This document shows positions 47,944-56,641 of a DNA stretch of 64,000 bases, one piece after another. A program made the position numbers and the translations under genes. A model generated the notes under the pieces. That model had not been told where the DNA came from, made no database searches, and worked only from the letters and a program-made list of their open reading frames with translations. The stretch's first letter is position 1; each line of letters begins with the position of its first letter. The stretch is from positions 1 through 64,000 of the forward strand of contig CALMBO010000013.1 in the NCBI GenBank assembly GCA_937860055.1. Reading direction: 5' to 3'. The DNA comes from an uncultured Verrucomicrobiota bacterium (GTDB lineage Bacteria > Verrucomicrobiota > Kiritimatiellia > CAIQIC01 > Lenti-01).

Positions 47944-49802
47944 ATCACGCGCCCTTTCGTCAGCGAATCCTCCCACATCGGCGCCACCCGCGGCGGCACG
48001 TCGCGCTTCAGCGCCACCACCACCCAGTCGTGGCGGGGCGGCGGCGATTCCGCCTCCACCGGATGGTGGTGGGCCGGATTCCTGCACGGGTTGCTCTTTT
48101 CCCATTGCGACAGTTCGTCGTCCAGCGCCGAGGGAAGGCCCGACAGGACGTTGCCCTCGACCTTCTTCGCCGCCAGCGGATCGATCCGGTCGCCGGCCTT
48201 CAGCGCCCCGAGTTCCCGCCATTCGCCCTCGGCCAGCACATACGCGGCATCCACATCCGCCACCGCGACCAGCCGGCGGCCGGGCGCGTCCACCGTGCCA
48301 TCCTCCGGCACCAGCGGCAACGAGGCCGGCTCGAACCAGCCCGCCTCCAGTTCCAGCGCCGAACCCGTCGGCCGGCGGGGCAGCCGGAGCCGGATGCCCT
48401 CCGCCGCGATCTTCGCGTCGTCGCGCATCCACCAGCCGTCGAGACGCTCGTATCTCCGGCCATGCACGGCCGCGCCGGCCGGCAACGTCCATTCGGGACG
48501 GCCGGACTCGAAGGTCATCGCCGTGGCGACCGCGCGGCAATGCATCTCGGGCCAGCCCGCCATGGCCAGCCGGTATTCCGTCACGTCCACGCGGGGCTTC
48601 CTTTCCAGCACCCGCGTCCCGCCCGCCCAGATCGAGGCGAAGCACAGCACCGTCCAGGCCGGCAGGGTCCACCAGATCGCCACGCGCCGCTCGCCCTTGA
48701 GGCGGATGAACACCACGCCGAGGATCGCCGCCACGCCCGCCGTGAACACCAGCAGTCCCGCCAGCGTCCAGACCAGATAGGAATCCAGGTCGTCCTTGAA
48801 GAGATTCACCTGGTTGTCCAGCACGCTCTTCTTGGGGCCGGACCGTTCGTGCTCCTCCAGGTCCGCTTCCGCCTTCGAGGGATACAGGTCCAGCTCGCGC
48901 AGGCTGAATTCGCCCTTGGAACACCAGTTCCCCGGTTCGACGGATTCGGAAACCGCCTGGCCGTCCTTGCCCGTGCCCAGCGCCCCCCGGATGCGCTCCA
49001 CCAGCGCCGTCTCCCCGGACAGGCGCACGCCGCTCAGCAGAAGGCGGCGCAGCAGCGCCTCGCGGCCTTCCATCTTCTTCCACAGCGATTCGGTGAACCA
49101 GATGCCCCGGACCTGCCGGTAGGCCGCCATCTCATCGGGCAGGTCGCCGACGCGCGCGAGCGAACCCAGGTCCTTCGCCACCTGCTCCAGCGCCTCGTCG
49201 GCATTGGCCATGCCGGCCAGCGAACGCGAGTCTTCGGACAGCTTGCGCGCGGGCAGCATGCCGCGGCACAGCCGGTGCCCCGCCGCATCAAGCACCTCGT
49301 AGCGGGTGAACAGCGCGGCCGGCTTGCGGTTCCGGAACGACATCGGCGCCTGGCAGTTCCGGGGCAGGATCACCGGAACCCGCAGCGGAAACTCCGCCGG
49401 CAGCGTCCAGGTCTCCTCCGACACCGCGCGGCGCGGCACCGCCTGCGGCAGGACTCCCGGGATGAAATTCGTCGGGATGTCGTCCCCCTCGGGCCAGTTC
49501 ATGTCGCCGGGCGGCGCCACCGAATGGAGCAGACGGACCGTCAACGGCCCCTTCGGCGCCTCCACGCCGGACGTCACCCAGAACACCAGCGCCCCTTCGT
49601 AGCCGCGGTTGGGCTCGACGTAATCCTCCGCCTCGGAATAGGTGCTGCGCTGTTCAGGCTCCACCACCCAGTCCGGCTGGAACTCCGCCCGCACCGGCGC
49701 GTTCTCCGGCGCCCCCTGCCAGTCCGCCCAGGTCTCCCCGCGCACCGGCGACGTGGCGACGCCCCACACCAGCGCCGCTCCAATCCATTTCCATCCCTTC
49801 AC
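47922..49802 (-). CDS. hypothetical secreted/membrane-anchored protein, first gene of ABC exporter operon
   Basis: GTG start with AAAGGAG upstream; signal peptide; internal TM LVWTLAGLLVFTAGVAAILGVVFIRL; overlaps ATPase gene start. Confidence 0.7.
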   Translation of the reverse strand: MKGWKWIGAALVWGVATSPVRGETWADWQGAPENAPVRAEFQPDWVVEPEQRSTYSEAEDYVEPNRGYEGALVFWVTSGVEAPKGPLTVRLLHSVAPPGDMNWPEGDDIPTNFIPGVLPQAVPRRAVSEETWTLPAEFPLRVPVILPRNCQAPMSFRNRKPAALFTRYEVLDAAGHRLCRGMLPARKLSEDSRSLAGMANADEALEQVAKDLGSLARVGDLPDEMAAYRQVRGIWFTESLWKKMEGREALLRRLLLSGVRLSGETALVERIRGALGTGKDGQAVSESVEPGNWCSKGEFSLRELDLYPSKAEADLEEHERSGPKKSVLDNQVNLFKDDLDSYLVWTLAGLLVFTAGVAAILGVVFIRLKGERRVAIWWTLPAWTVLCFASIWAGGTRVLERKPRVDVTEYRLAMAGWPEMHCRAVATAMTFESGRPEWTLPAGAAVHGRRYERLDGWWMRDDAKIAAEGIRLRLPRRPTGSALELEAGWFEPASLPLVPEDGTVDAPGRRLVAVADVDAAYVLAEGEWRELGALKAGDRIDPLAAKKVEGNVLSGLPSALDDELSQWEKSNPCRNPAHHHPVEAESPPPRHDWVVVALKRDVPPRVAPMWEDSLTKGRVIWVMQCP

Positions 49803-49897
49803 CGTTCCGGCTCCTTTGCAAACGCCATGACTTGTGCGCCCAGTCTAGGCCAGCGCCCCCTTTTCGGCCAGTTCGTTTTCGATGTGGATCGCCCGGC

Positions 49898-49925
49898 TTG
49901 TGTTTGCGCGGATTTGCCGTATTCT
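49898..49925 (+). promoter_or_regulatory. promoter of secreted PD-(D/E)XK-like gene, leaderless geometry
   Basis: TTGTGT (49898-49903) - 16 bp - TATTCT (49920-49925) - 7 nt - ATG. Confidence 0.5.
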
Positions 49926-49932
49926 CTCTTCC

Positions 49933-50388
49933 ATGTTGGCAAACTTTAGGCGATGGATCCTTCTGGCCGCCGTCCTCCTGCCCGCTCCCCGCGTCCTGGC
50001 GTGGGACAGCCTAACGTTCGATCTGCCTTCGGGCGGCCGGGAAAGCCTCTGGCGCGACGCGCTCGCCAAGCGATGGGATGGCCAGATCGAGCAGAAGATC
50101 GAAGGCGGCCGCGTTGATGTCGTGACCGACCGGTACGCCATTGAAGTGGAGTTTCCCCACAAATGGCACGAAGGCCTCGGGCAGGCCCTCCACTACGCGG
50201 ATGCCACCGGGAAGAAGGGCCTTCTCGCCGTCATTTCCTATGCCCGCGGCGAAGCCCGCCTCCAGGAAAACAGCCGCCGCCAGCTCGAGATGATCGAAAA
50301 GCTCTGCGTTTCCAACCGCATCAAGATGGTCGTGCTCTATCCCCGCCGGCCGGAAGCGTTCAAGCACCGCCCGGCGTCCCGGAAATAG
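49933..50388 (+). CDS. secreted small protein with PD-(D/E)XK-like core
   Basis: Signal peptide; GRVDVVTDRYAIEVEFPHKWHEGLGQALHYADATGKKGLLAVISY. Confidence 0.7.
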   Translation: MLANFRRWILLAAVLLPAPRVLAWDSLTFDLPSGGRESLWRDALAKRWDGQIEQKIEGGRVDVVTDRYAIEVEFPHKWHEGLGQALHYADATGKKGLLAVISYARGEARLQENSRRQLEMIEKLCVSNRIKMVVLYPRRPEAFKHRPASRK

Positions 50389-50401
50389 GGACCGGCGTCC
50401 G

Positions 50402-51376
50402 TCAGTACAAGTGGCACCAGACCCGGTGCCCGTCCACCTCGCGGCAGGCGGGCGCTTCCGCGCGGCAGATCGCCATCGCCTTCGGACAGCGCGGATGGAA
50501 CGGGCAACCCGGCGGCGGATTCGCGGCGGAGGGCGGTTCGCCCGGCAGCGCCTTCCGCTGCCGCTTCGCGCCCGGCACGGGAACGGCCTCCACCAGCGCC
50601 TGCGCGTAGGGATGCTTCGCCCCCTCCACCATCGAATCCGCCGGGCCGACTTCCGCCAGCCGCCCGAGATACATCACCGCCAGGCGGTGGGACACATGCC
50701 GCAGCACGCTCAGATCGTGCCCGATCACCAGATAGGCCAGGCCGTGCCTTTGCCGGAGCTCCATCAGCAGGTTGATCACCTGCGCCTGCACGCTGACGTC
50801 CAGCGCGCTGACGATCTCGTCGCACACCACGATGTCCGGGCGCAGCGACAGGGCGCGGGCGATGCAGATGCGCTGCCGCTGGCCGCCCGAGAATTCAAAG
50901 GGATATTTCCACAACGCGGATTCGTCCAGCCCCACCTCGGCCAGCAGGCGCGCCGCCGCCGCCTCGCGCGGCTCTCCCCCCAGCAGGCGGTGTTCCGCCA
51001 TCCCTTCCGTCAGGAGGTCGCAGATCGCCATGCGCGGATTCAGCGCCGCCATCGGATCCTGGAAGACCATCTGGATCCGGCGCCGCTGGTCCTTGGCCAG
51101 GGCCTTCCGGCGCGCGGGCGAAAACAGGATCTTGCCGTCCATCTTCACCGCGCCGGCGGTGGGCCGCTCCAGCCCTGCCAGCACGCGTCCCAGCGTGGTC
51201 TTGCCGCAGCCGGACTCCCCCGCCAGCCCCAGCGTCTCGCCGCGCGCGATCTCCAGCGAGACGCCATCGACCGCGCGCACATGCCCCGTCGTCCGCGCCA
51301 GCACCCCGCGCCGGATCGGGAAACGGACCTCCACCGATTCCAGCGAAATCCAGGGCGTTGCCGGTGCCGAACTCAC
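50402..51376 (-). CDS. oligopeptide/dipeptide ABC transporter ATP-binding protein (OppF/DppF-like, GTG start)
   Basis: LGLAGESGCGKTTLGRVLAGLERPTAG; FEFSGGQRQRICIARALSLRPDIVVCDEIVSALDVSVQAQVINLL; C-terminal GCPFHPRCPKA. Confidence 0.93.
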   Translation of the reverse strand: MSSAPATPWISLESVEVRFPIRRGVLARTTGHVRAVDGVSLEIARGETLGLAGESGCGKTTLGRVLAGLERPTAGAVKMDGKILFSPARRKALAKDQRRRIQMVFQDPMAALNPRMAICDLLTEGMAEHRLLGGEPREAAAARLLAEVGLDESALWKYPFEFSGGQRQRICIARALSLRPDIVVCDEIVSALDVSVQAQVINLLMELRQRHGLAYLVIGHDLSVLRHVSHRLAVMYLGRLAEVGPADSMVEGAKHPYAQALVEAVPVPGAKRQRKALPGEPPSAANPPPGCPFHPRCPKAMAICRAEAPACREVDGHRVWCHLY

Positions 51377-51395
51377 GCGGACATCCTACCCGGAT

Positions 51396-52265
51396 TCATG
51401 GCGAAAGGAAATCGCGCAGTTGGTCCGCGCAGGCGGCCGCGTCGGCATGGCCGTTCTGGTAGAGGCATTCGAGTTCCGCGCGGTCCTGGCTGTAGCGCCC
51501 CACCGCCAGCGGCTTCGAAGGCCGGATGACCATCAGCCGGCCGCCGACCTCCTCCGCCTCCAGTTCGTCGAGCTGGCGGTTGTAGGTCTCGTGCTGGCGC
51601 CGCACCGCCTCGGCCAGCCCGGGAAAATGCCGGTATTTCAGGCGGATCGCCGCGCGCATCGCCGGACCCGGCGCCGGCTTGCGGAACCCCTGGTTGCGGG
51701 TCAGCACCACGACGCGCCGCGGGAACCCGTCCGCCGCCGCCTGCGCGAAGGGAATGGGATCGGCGATGCCGCCATCCAGATACAGCCGGCCGTTCACCCG
51801 CGCCATCCGCCCCACCATCGGCAGCGACGAACTCGCCAGCAGCGCCTCCGTCAAGGGTGCGTCGCCCTTGTCGAAATACACCGCCCGGCCCGTCTCGCAA
51901 TCCGTCGCCCCCACCCGGAACCGCGTCGGCGCCGACTCGAACGCCGCGAATTCGAAAGGCAGATGGTTCGGCAGTTCGCGATAGATGAAATCCATGCCGA
52001 ACGGATTCCCCTCCCGGAACCAGTTCCACCACGAAAAATAGCGCGGGTCCCCCGCGAACCGCGTGAAGACCTGGCGGTTCCGCCCGAACTGCCCCGACAC
52101 ATAGGACGCCGCGTTGCTGATGCCCGCCGACACCCCGATCACATACGGGAAGCGGATGCCCGCCTCCAGGAAGAAATCCATCGCCCCCGAGGCGTAGTGC
52201 GCGCGCATGCCGCCGCCTTCCAGCACCAGCGCGGCGTCCCCCCTCACCGGAAATGCCGTTGTCAT
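51396..52265 (-). CDS. patatin-like phospholipase family protein
   Basis: ALVLEGGGMRAHYASGAMDFF; GVSAGISNAASYVSGQ; DGGIADPIPF. Confidence 0.9.
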   Translation of the reverse strand: MTTAFPVRGDAALVLEGGGMRAHYASGAMDFFLEAGIRFPYVIGVSAGISNAASYVSGQFGRNRQVFTRFAGDPRYFSWWNWFREGNPFGMDFIYRELPNHLPFEFAAFESAPTRFRVGATDCETGRAVYFDKGDAPLTEALLASSSLPMVGRMARVNGRLYLDGGIADPIPFAQAAADGFPRRVVVLTRNQGFRKPAPGPAMRAAIRLKYRHFPGLAEAVRRQHETYNRQLDELEAEEVGGRLMVIRPSKPLAVGRYSQDRAELECLYQNGHADAAACADQLRDFLSP

Positions 52266-52272
52266 TCCCGCC

Positions 52273-52902
52273 TCATAGCGCGTTCACGAATCCGCCGGCC
52301 TTGCCTTCCTCGCGGACAAACCCGTTCTTCGAAAAATAGCGGGGGTGCGAGGGGTGCCGCGCCACCGCATGGAACCGCTTGATCCCCTGCTCCTTGAAGA
52401 ACATCCGCTTCGTCCGGTAGAGATAGCGCCCCGCCTTGAAATCGCGGTATTCCGGAATCAGGAAATCGATCACGATGTCCGCATCCGCTCCCGCCTGCCG
52501 GTAGGAGAACAGGCCCACCGGCAGCATGTTGCGGAACAGGATGCAGGTATGCGCCTCCTGCAGGTCCTCGAGCGTCAGCCCCGGCGCGAACTCCATCAGC
52601 TCCCGCTCGTGGAACAGGAAGAAGCGCCGGAGATATTCCGCGCCCAGGCTCGTCGCCGGCGCCAGGTCGAAATAGGCGCTGTATCGCATCGATTGCAGCA
52701 GATACCACCCGTCGATCCCCGCGATCACCAGGTTGATCGCGCATACCGGCCACGACCCGATCAGCCAGCCGTACGCCCCGAACAGCACCGAGCCGATCCC
52801 GTTGATCAGCCGCAGCCGGAACACGTTGGTCATCAGCAGCGAAACCAGAATGATCAGCGACGCCGCGTAGCCGATCGCTTCCTTCATCCAATCGAAATTC
52901 AT
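52273..52902 (-). CDS. YgjV-like inner membrane protein with extra C-terminal region
   Basis: EAIGYAASLIILVSLLMTNVFRLRLINGIGSVLFGAYGWLIGSWPVCAINLVIAGIDGWYLL. Confidence 0.75.
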   Translation of the reverse strand: MNFDWMKEAIGYAASLIILVSLLMTNVFRLRLINGIGSVLFGAYGWLIGSWPVCAINLVIAGIDGWYLLQSMRYSAYFDLAPATSLGAEYLRRFFLFHERELMEFAPGLTLEDLQEAHTCILFRNMLPVGLFSYRQAGADADIVIDFLIPEYRDFKAGRYLYRTKRMFFKEQGIKRFHAVARHPSHPRYFSKNGFVREEGKAGGFVNAL

Positions 52903-52918
52903 GTCGTTCCCTTCCGGC

Positions 52919-53863
52919 TCAAGCGCCCAACCGCGCGCCGGGCGCCAGCTTGTAGCCGCATAAAAAAGCCGCGCCGGGCATCGGTTTCTTTCCGGCCGGC
53001 TGCACCTGCGTCAGCCGCAGCGCGCCCCGGCCCGTGGCAACCAGCGGTCCCGCGCCCGCCGCCTCCAGGACCGTTCCGGGCGGCGCGGAAGCGCCTGCTT
53101 CCACTTTCACTTCGTGGATCTTCAGCAGGAGGCCGCCCGGCAGGAACGTGTATGCGCCGGGCCATGGCGAAAATCCCCGCAGCTGGTTCCGGATCGCCTC
53201 CGCCGGCAGGCTCCAATCCACGAGGCCGTCCTCCTTCGACAGCTTGCGCGCCAGCGTCACCCGCGATTCGTCCTGCGGCACCCCCTGCGTCCGGCCCGCG
53301 CGGAATCCATCCAGCACCCGCACCAGCAGCTCCGCGCCTTGCGCGGCCAGCTTCGGCTCCAGCGAGCAAAAATCGTCGTCCGGCGAGATCGGGAACCTCT
53401 CCTGCGCCAGGACATCCCCCGCATCCATCTTCGGCGTCACATAAAGCACGCTCACGCCTGTCTCGGGGTCGCCGTTCGCCAGCGCCCACTGGATGGGGCT
53501 CGCGCCGCGGTACTTCGGCAGCAGCGAGGGATGCACATTGATCGTCCCGATCCGCGGCACCGCCAGCAGCTTCTTCTTCAGGAACTGCCCGTAGGACGCC
53601 ACCACGATCACGTCCGGCTCCAGCGCCGCCAGCTGCGCGACGAATCCTTCTTCGCCCGCATCCGCCGGGTCGAACACCGGCAGGCCGCGCCCCACAGCCA
53701 GCGGTTTCAGCGCGCACGGTTGGCAATGCATTCCGCGCCCCCCCGCGCGGTCCGGCTGCGTCACGACGGCGACGAGATCGTCGCGTCCCGCCGCGAGGAT
53801 GCCCTCCAGCAGGGGACACGCCAGCGCGCCCGATCCCATCAAGATGACCTTCAGCCTGTCCAT
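52919..53863 (-). CDS. fmt: methionyl-tRNA formyltransferase
   Basis: TINVHPSLLPKYRGASPIQWALANGDPETGVSVLYVTPKMDAGDVLAQ; DGLVDWSLPAEAIRNQLRGFSPWPGAYT. Confidence 0.96.
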   Translation of the reverse strand: MDRLKVILMGSGALACPLLEGILAAGRDDLVAVVTQPDRAGGRGMHCQPCALKPLAVGRGLPVFDPADAGEEGFVAQLAALEPDVIVVASYGQFLKKKLLAVPRIGTINVHPSLLPKYRGASPIQWALANGDPETGVSVLYVTPKMDAGDVLAQERFPISPDDDFCSLEPKLAAQGAELLVRVLDGFRAGRTQGVPQDESRVTLARKLSKEDGLVDWSLPAEAIRNQLRGFSPWPGAYTFLPGGLLLKIHEVKVEAGASAPPGTVLEAAGAGPLVATGRGALRLTQVQPAGKKPMPGAAFLCGYKLAPGARLGA

Positions 53864-53870
53864 GCCCCGT

Positions 53871-53899
53871 ACGCTAGAGGCCCCCGCCCCCGCCGGCAA
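53871..53899 (-). promoter_or_regulatory. fmt promoter, leaderless geometry
   Basis: Reverse strand TTGCCG (53894-53899) - 17 bp - TAGCGT (53871-53876) - 7 nt - ATG. Confidence 0.5.
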
Positions 53900-53913
53900 G
53901 GCAAAACCCGCCG

Positions 53914-54609
53914 TCACGCCTTCGTGCAGTAGTAGTTCGCCAGGACGCCGCCTTTGGAATCCGCGGAATCGATGCGGAACCCGGCGCGTTCCAGCAGGCC
54001 CTCCATGATCCAGGCATAGGTGGAAAATTCCCGGCCCACGTGGGAGCGGATGCTGTTCCCGACCTCCGGCCCGCCCTGGGCCGCCGTTTGCGCGATCCAC
54101 GCCTCGATGTTTGCGTCGATGTTTTCCGTCCGGAACACCACGTCCATCAAGTGGAACTGGCCGCCCGGCTTGAGCCACCCGGCCAGCCGGTCCAGCGCCT
54201 TCTGCTTCCAGAAATCGGGCAGGTGGTGCAGCGCCAGGCTCGAATGGATGGCGTCGAAGGGCGGTCCGTCGTGGACATAGGTCAGGAAGCCGCCCTGCCG
54301 GCAGACGACGTTCGCCAGCCCTTCTTCCCGGGCCTTCCACTGCACGAAATCCAGCATCGCGGCCGACACGTCGATCGCATAGACCGTGCCGCAGCGCCGC
54401 GCGAAGGCGCGCGCGAAGGCGCCGGTCCCGCAGCCGAAATCCCCCACGACCGCGTCGGGCGGCAGGTCCAGCCGCGCCAAAATCGCCGCGTTCTCGCCGT
54501 CGACATCCCGGAACCGCCGGTGCTGCTCGTCGTAGGCCGCCACCACCGCGCGGTCGCCGAAATCGCGCCCGGCCGGTACCGATTCGTCCCATTGCACATT
54601 CGTTTTCAT
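53914..54609 (-). CDS. class I SAM-dependent methyltransferase
   Basis: VVGDFGCGTGAFARAFARRCGTVYAIDVSAAMLDF; PPFDAIHSSLALHHLPDFW; LKPGGQFHLMDVVF. Confidence 0.88.
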   Translation of the reverse strand: MKTNVQWDESVPAGRDFGDRAVVAAYDEQHRRFRDVDGENAAILARLDLPPDAVVGDFGCGTGAFARAFARRCGTVYAIDVSAAMLDFVQWKAREEGLANVVCRQGGFLTYVHDGPPFDAIHSSLALHHLPDFWKQKALDRLAGWLKPGGQFHLMDVVFRTENIDANIEAWIAQTAAQGGPEVGNSIRSHVGREFSTYAWIMEGLLERAGFRIDSADSKGGVLANYYCTKA

Positions 54610-54625
54610 TCCGTTCCGTCCTCTT

Positions 54626-55276
54626 TCAGCGCTTGCGGAGCACGCTGACGCGCGGGTTGCTCAAGTCCAGCGCCTCGAATCCAAAGGTGCCGAGGATCCA
54701 ATCCAGCGTTTTCCGGTGGTAGAAAACCACGTGGGTCTCGTCGCTGGCATAGCCCCATGTGCGGAAGGATTCCAGATCCTCCCACGGCGCCGTCATCACC
54801 GTCAGGATGCCGCCGGGCTTGAGCAGGGACGACATGCGCCCCCATTCCACCGCGGGGCGGAAGAAATGCTCGACCACCTCGGTGGCGAACAGATAGTCAA
54901 ACAGCCCCTCGGGCCATTCGGGGAAGAAGAAGGGATCGTAGTTCTCGCAGCGAAACCCTTCCGCAAACAGCAGCCGGAACAGCGTGGGCGTGTGCCCGCA
55001 GCCAAAGTCCAGCCCGCGCATCCGGGGATCCAGGCGCGGGAGGACGGGGTCGATGGCCTGCCGCAGGAAAGCCACGTAGCCGGCATCCCCCGGCCCGTCA
55101 TGGTGCTTGGCATACCGTTCCCGCTCGGCCGCCTCCGACGGCAGGAAGCCGGATTCCACGAAGATCAGCCGGCACCGCCCGCACACGAGGTGCCGCCGCT
55201 TCCGCACGTCGACGACGGTTTCGAACGGCCCCGGCGTCCCGCACAGGGGGCAGATCGAATCGCCGCCCGGCCTCAC
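54626..55276 (-). CDS. class I SAM-dependent methyltransferase with N-terminal zinc-ribbon (GTG start)
   Basis: ICPLCGTPGPFETVVDVRKRRHLVCGRCRLIFV; RGLDFGCGHTPTLFRLL; FDYLFATEVVEHFF; GTGA overlap with preceding gene. Confidence 0.85.
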   Translation of the reverse strand: MRPGGDSICPLCGTPGPFETVVDVRKRRHLVCGRCRLIFVESGFLPSEAAERERYAKHHDGPGDAGYVAFLRQAIDPVLPRLDPRMRGLDFGCGHTPTLFRLLFAEGFRCENYDPFFFPEWPEGLFDYLFATEVVEHFFRPAVEWGRMSSLLKPGGILTVMTAPWEDLESFRTWGYASDETHVVFYHRKTLDWILGTFGFEALDLSNPRVSVLRKR

Positions 55277-56004
55277 GCCCGCGCCTCCTCCGGCATCCGC
55301 GCCAGATAGATTCCGTTGGACGACGTCCCCTGCGTGAGCGGATTTTCGAAAAGGGAGATGTGGCCCTCCGCCCTTCCAAACACCTTCCGCAACAGGCCCA
55401 GGAACGCCTCGCCCGGCTCGTCGTTGGACCACATCGCGAACACGCCGCCCGGCTTGAGGAACCGCCCCAGCCGCCGCAGCCCCTCCTCCGAATAGAAATC
55501 CGCATGCGCGCCGTTGAGCAGCTGCGACGGCGTGTGGTCGATGTCCAGCAGCACCGCATCCCAGCGGTGCCCCGGACGCGCCGGATCGAAGCCGTCGCCG
55601 CGCGCCAGCGCGAAGAAATCGGCGTTCAGGAAGGAGCACCGCGGATCGCCGGACAGCTGGCGCCCGTTGGGTACGAGGCCCTGCCGATGCCAGTCGATCA
55701 CCGGTTCCAATGCCTCGACGACGACCAGCCGCGCCACCTGCGGAAACGCAAGCGCCGCCGCCGCCGTGTAGCCGAGCCCCAGCCCGCCCACCACGATTTC
55801 CCAGTCCCGGCCCGCCAAAGGGGCCAGCCCCCGGTTTGCCAGATCCTCTTCGGCCACATGGAACAGGCTCGACATCAGGTATTCGCCGTTCAGCTTGACC
55901 TCGACCGCCTCCGCCCCGTCGAGGGCCAGAACGCTCCGGCGCTGCAGCACCAGCTCGCCCAGGCGGGTTTTGCGATAATCCAGTTCTTCGAATGGTCTGG
56001 CCAT
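55273..56004 (-). CDS. spermidine synthase-like methyltransferase-fold protein
   Basis: WEIVVGGLGLGYTAAAALAFPQVARLVVVEALEPVIDWH; WDAVLLDIDHTPSQLL. Confidence 0.78.
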   Translation of the reverse strand: MARPFEELDYRKTRLGELVLQRRSVLALDGAEAVEVKLNGEYLMSSLFHVAEEDLANRGLAPLAGRDWEIVVGGLGLGYTAAAALAFPQVARLVVVEALEPVIDWHRQGLVPNGRQLSGDPRCSFLNADFFALARGDGFDPARPGHRWDAVLLDIDHTPSQLLNGAHADFYSEEGLRRLGRFLKPGGVFAMWSNDEPGEAFLGLLRKVFGRAEGHISLFENPLTQGTSSNGIYLARMPEEARA

Positions 56005-56102
56005 GATTCGCCCCGACCTTAGCACTCCCTCTCCCCGAAAGCCATATTCCAAATCCTCGGGGCTTGCCTTGCGCCGGGCGATTCTGCGATTTTCCACCCG
56101 GC

Positions 56103-56585
56103 ATGAACGACGACGGCTACACTTCCCTGCCCGGCGGCCTGCGCCTGGAAAAATCCGATGCGCTCATCTGCGCGGTCGGCAGCCTGGACGAGCTCAACGC
56201 GGCGCTGGGGCTCCTGCGGGTCCTGCCCGCCGGACGACCGGACGCCGCGCGGATCGAAGCCGTCCAGCGCGACCTGCTGCGCATCGGCAGCGAACTGGCT
56301 ACGGGGAAGCCGGCGCTCGGGACGGAAGACGTCGCCAGGATCGAGGCCGAACTCGCCCGGCAAAACGCCGCCCTGCCCCCTCTCCACGGATTCGTCCTGC
56401 CGGGAGCCGATGAACGTTCCGCCCGGGCGCATGCGGCGCGCACGGCATGCCGCCGCGCGGAGCGCGAACTGGTCCGTGCGCGAAAATCCCATCCGGAACG
56501 GATCTTCCCGCCGGCCCTGGCCTACCTCAACCGGCTCTCCGGCCTGCTGTTCGCGATGGCCCGGTCCCATCCGGAAATTCCCTGA
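56103..56585 (+). CDS. cob(I)alamin adenosyltransferase, PduO type
   Basis: DDGYTSLPGGLRLEKSDALICAVGSLDELNAALGLLR; FVLPGADERSARAHAARTACRRAERELVR; YLNRLSGLLFAMAR. Confidence 0.85.
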   Translation: MNDDGYTSLPGGLRLEKSDALICAVGSLDELNAALGLLRVLPAGRPDAARIEAVQRDLLRIGSELATGKPALGTEDVARIEAELARQNAALPPLHGFVLPGADERSARAHAARTACRRAERELVRARKSHPERIFPPALAYLNRLSGLLFAMARSHPEIP

Positions 56586-56590
56586 AAGAA

Positions 56591-56620
56591 AAGGGCTGCC
56601 CGGAGTCCCGGACAGCCCTT
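56591..56620 (-). terminator. terminator of porin gene (convergent junction)
   Basis: AAGGGCTGCCCGG...CCGGACAGCCCTT stem (one mismatch); reverse strand followed by TTTTCTTTC. Confidence 0.75.
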
Positions 56621-56641
56621 CTGCACGGCGCGTTCCGCGCT

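Noticed and set aside
56090-56100. TTTTCCACCCG half-site before the adenosyltransferase gene as a sixth palindrome copy
   Set aside because: Only one arm present; no GTGGAAAA partner within range
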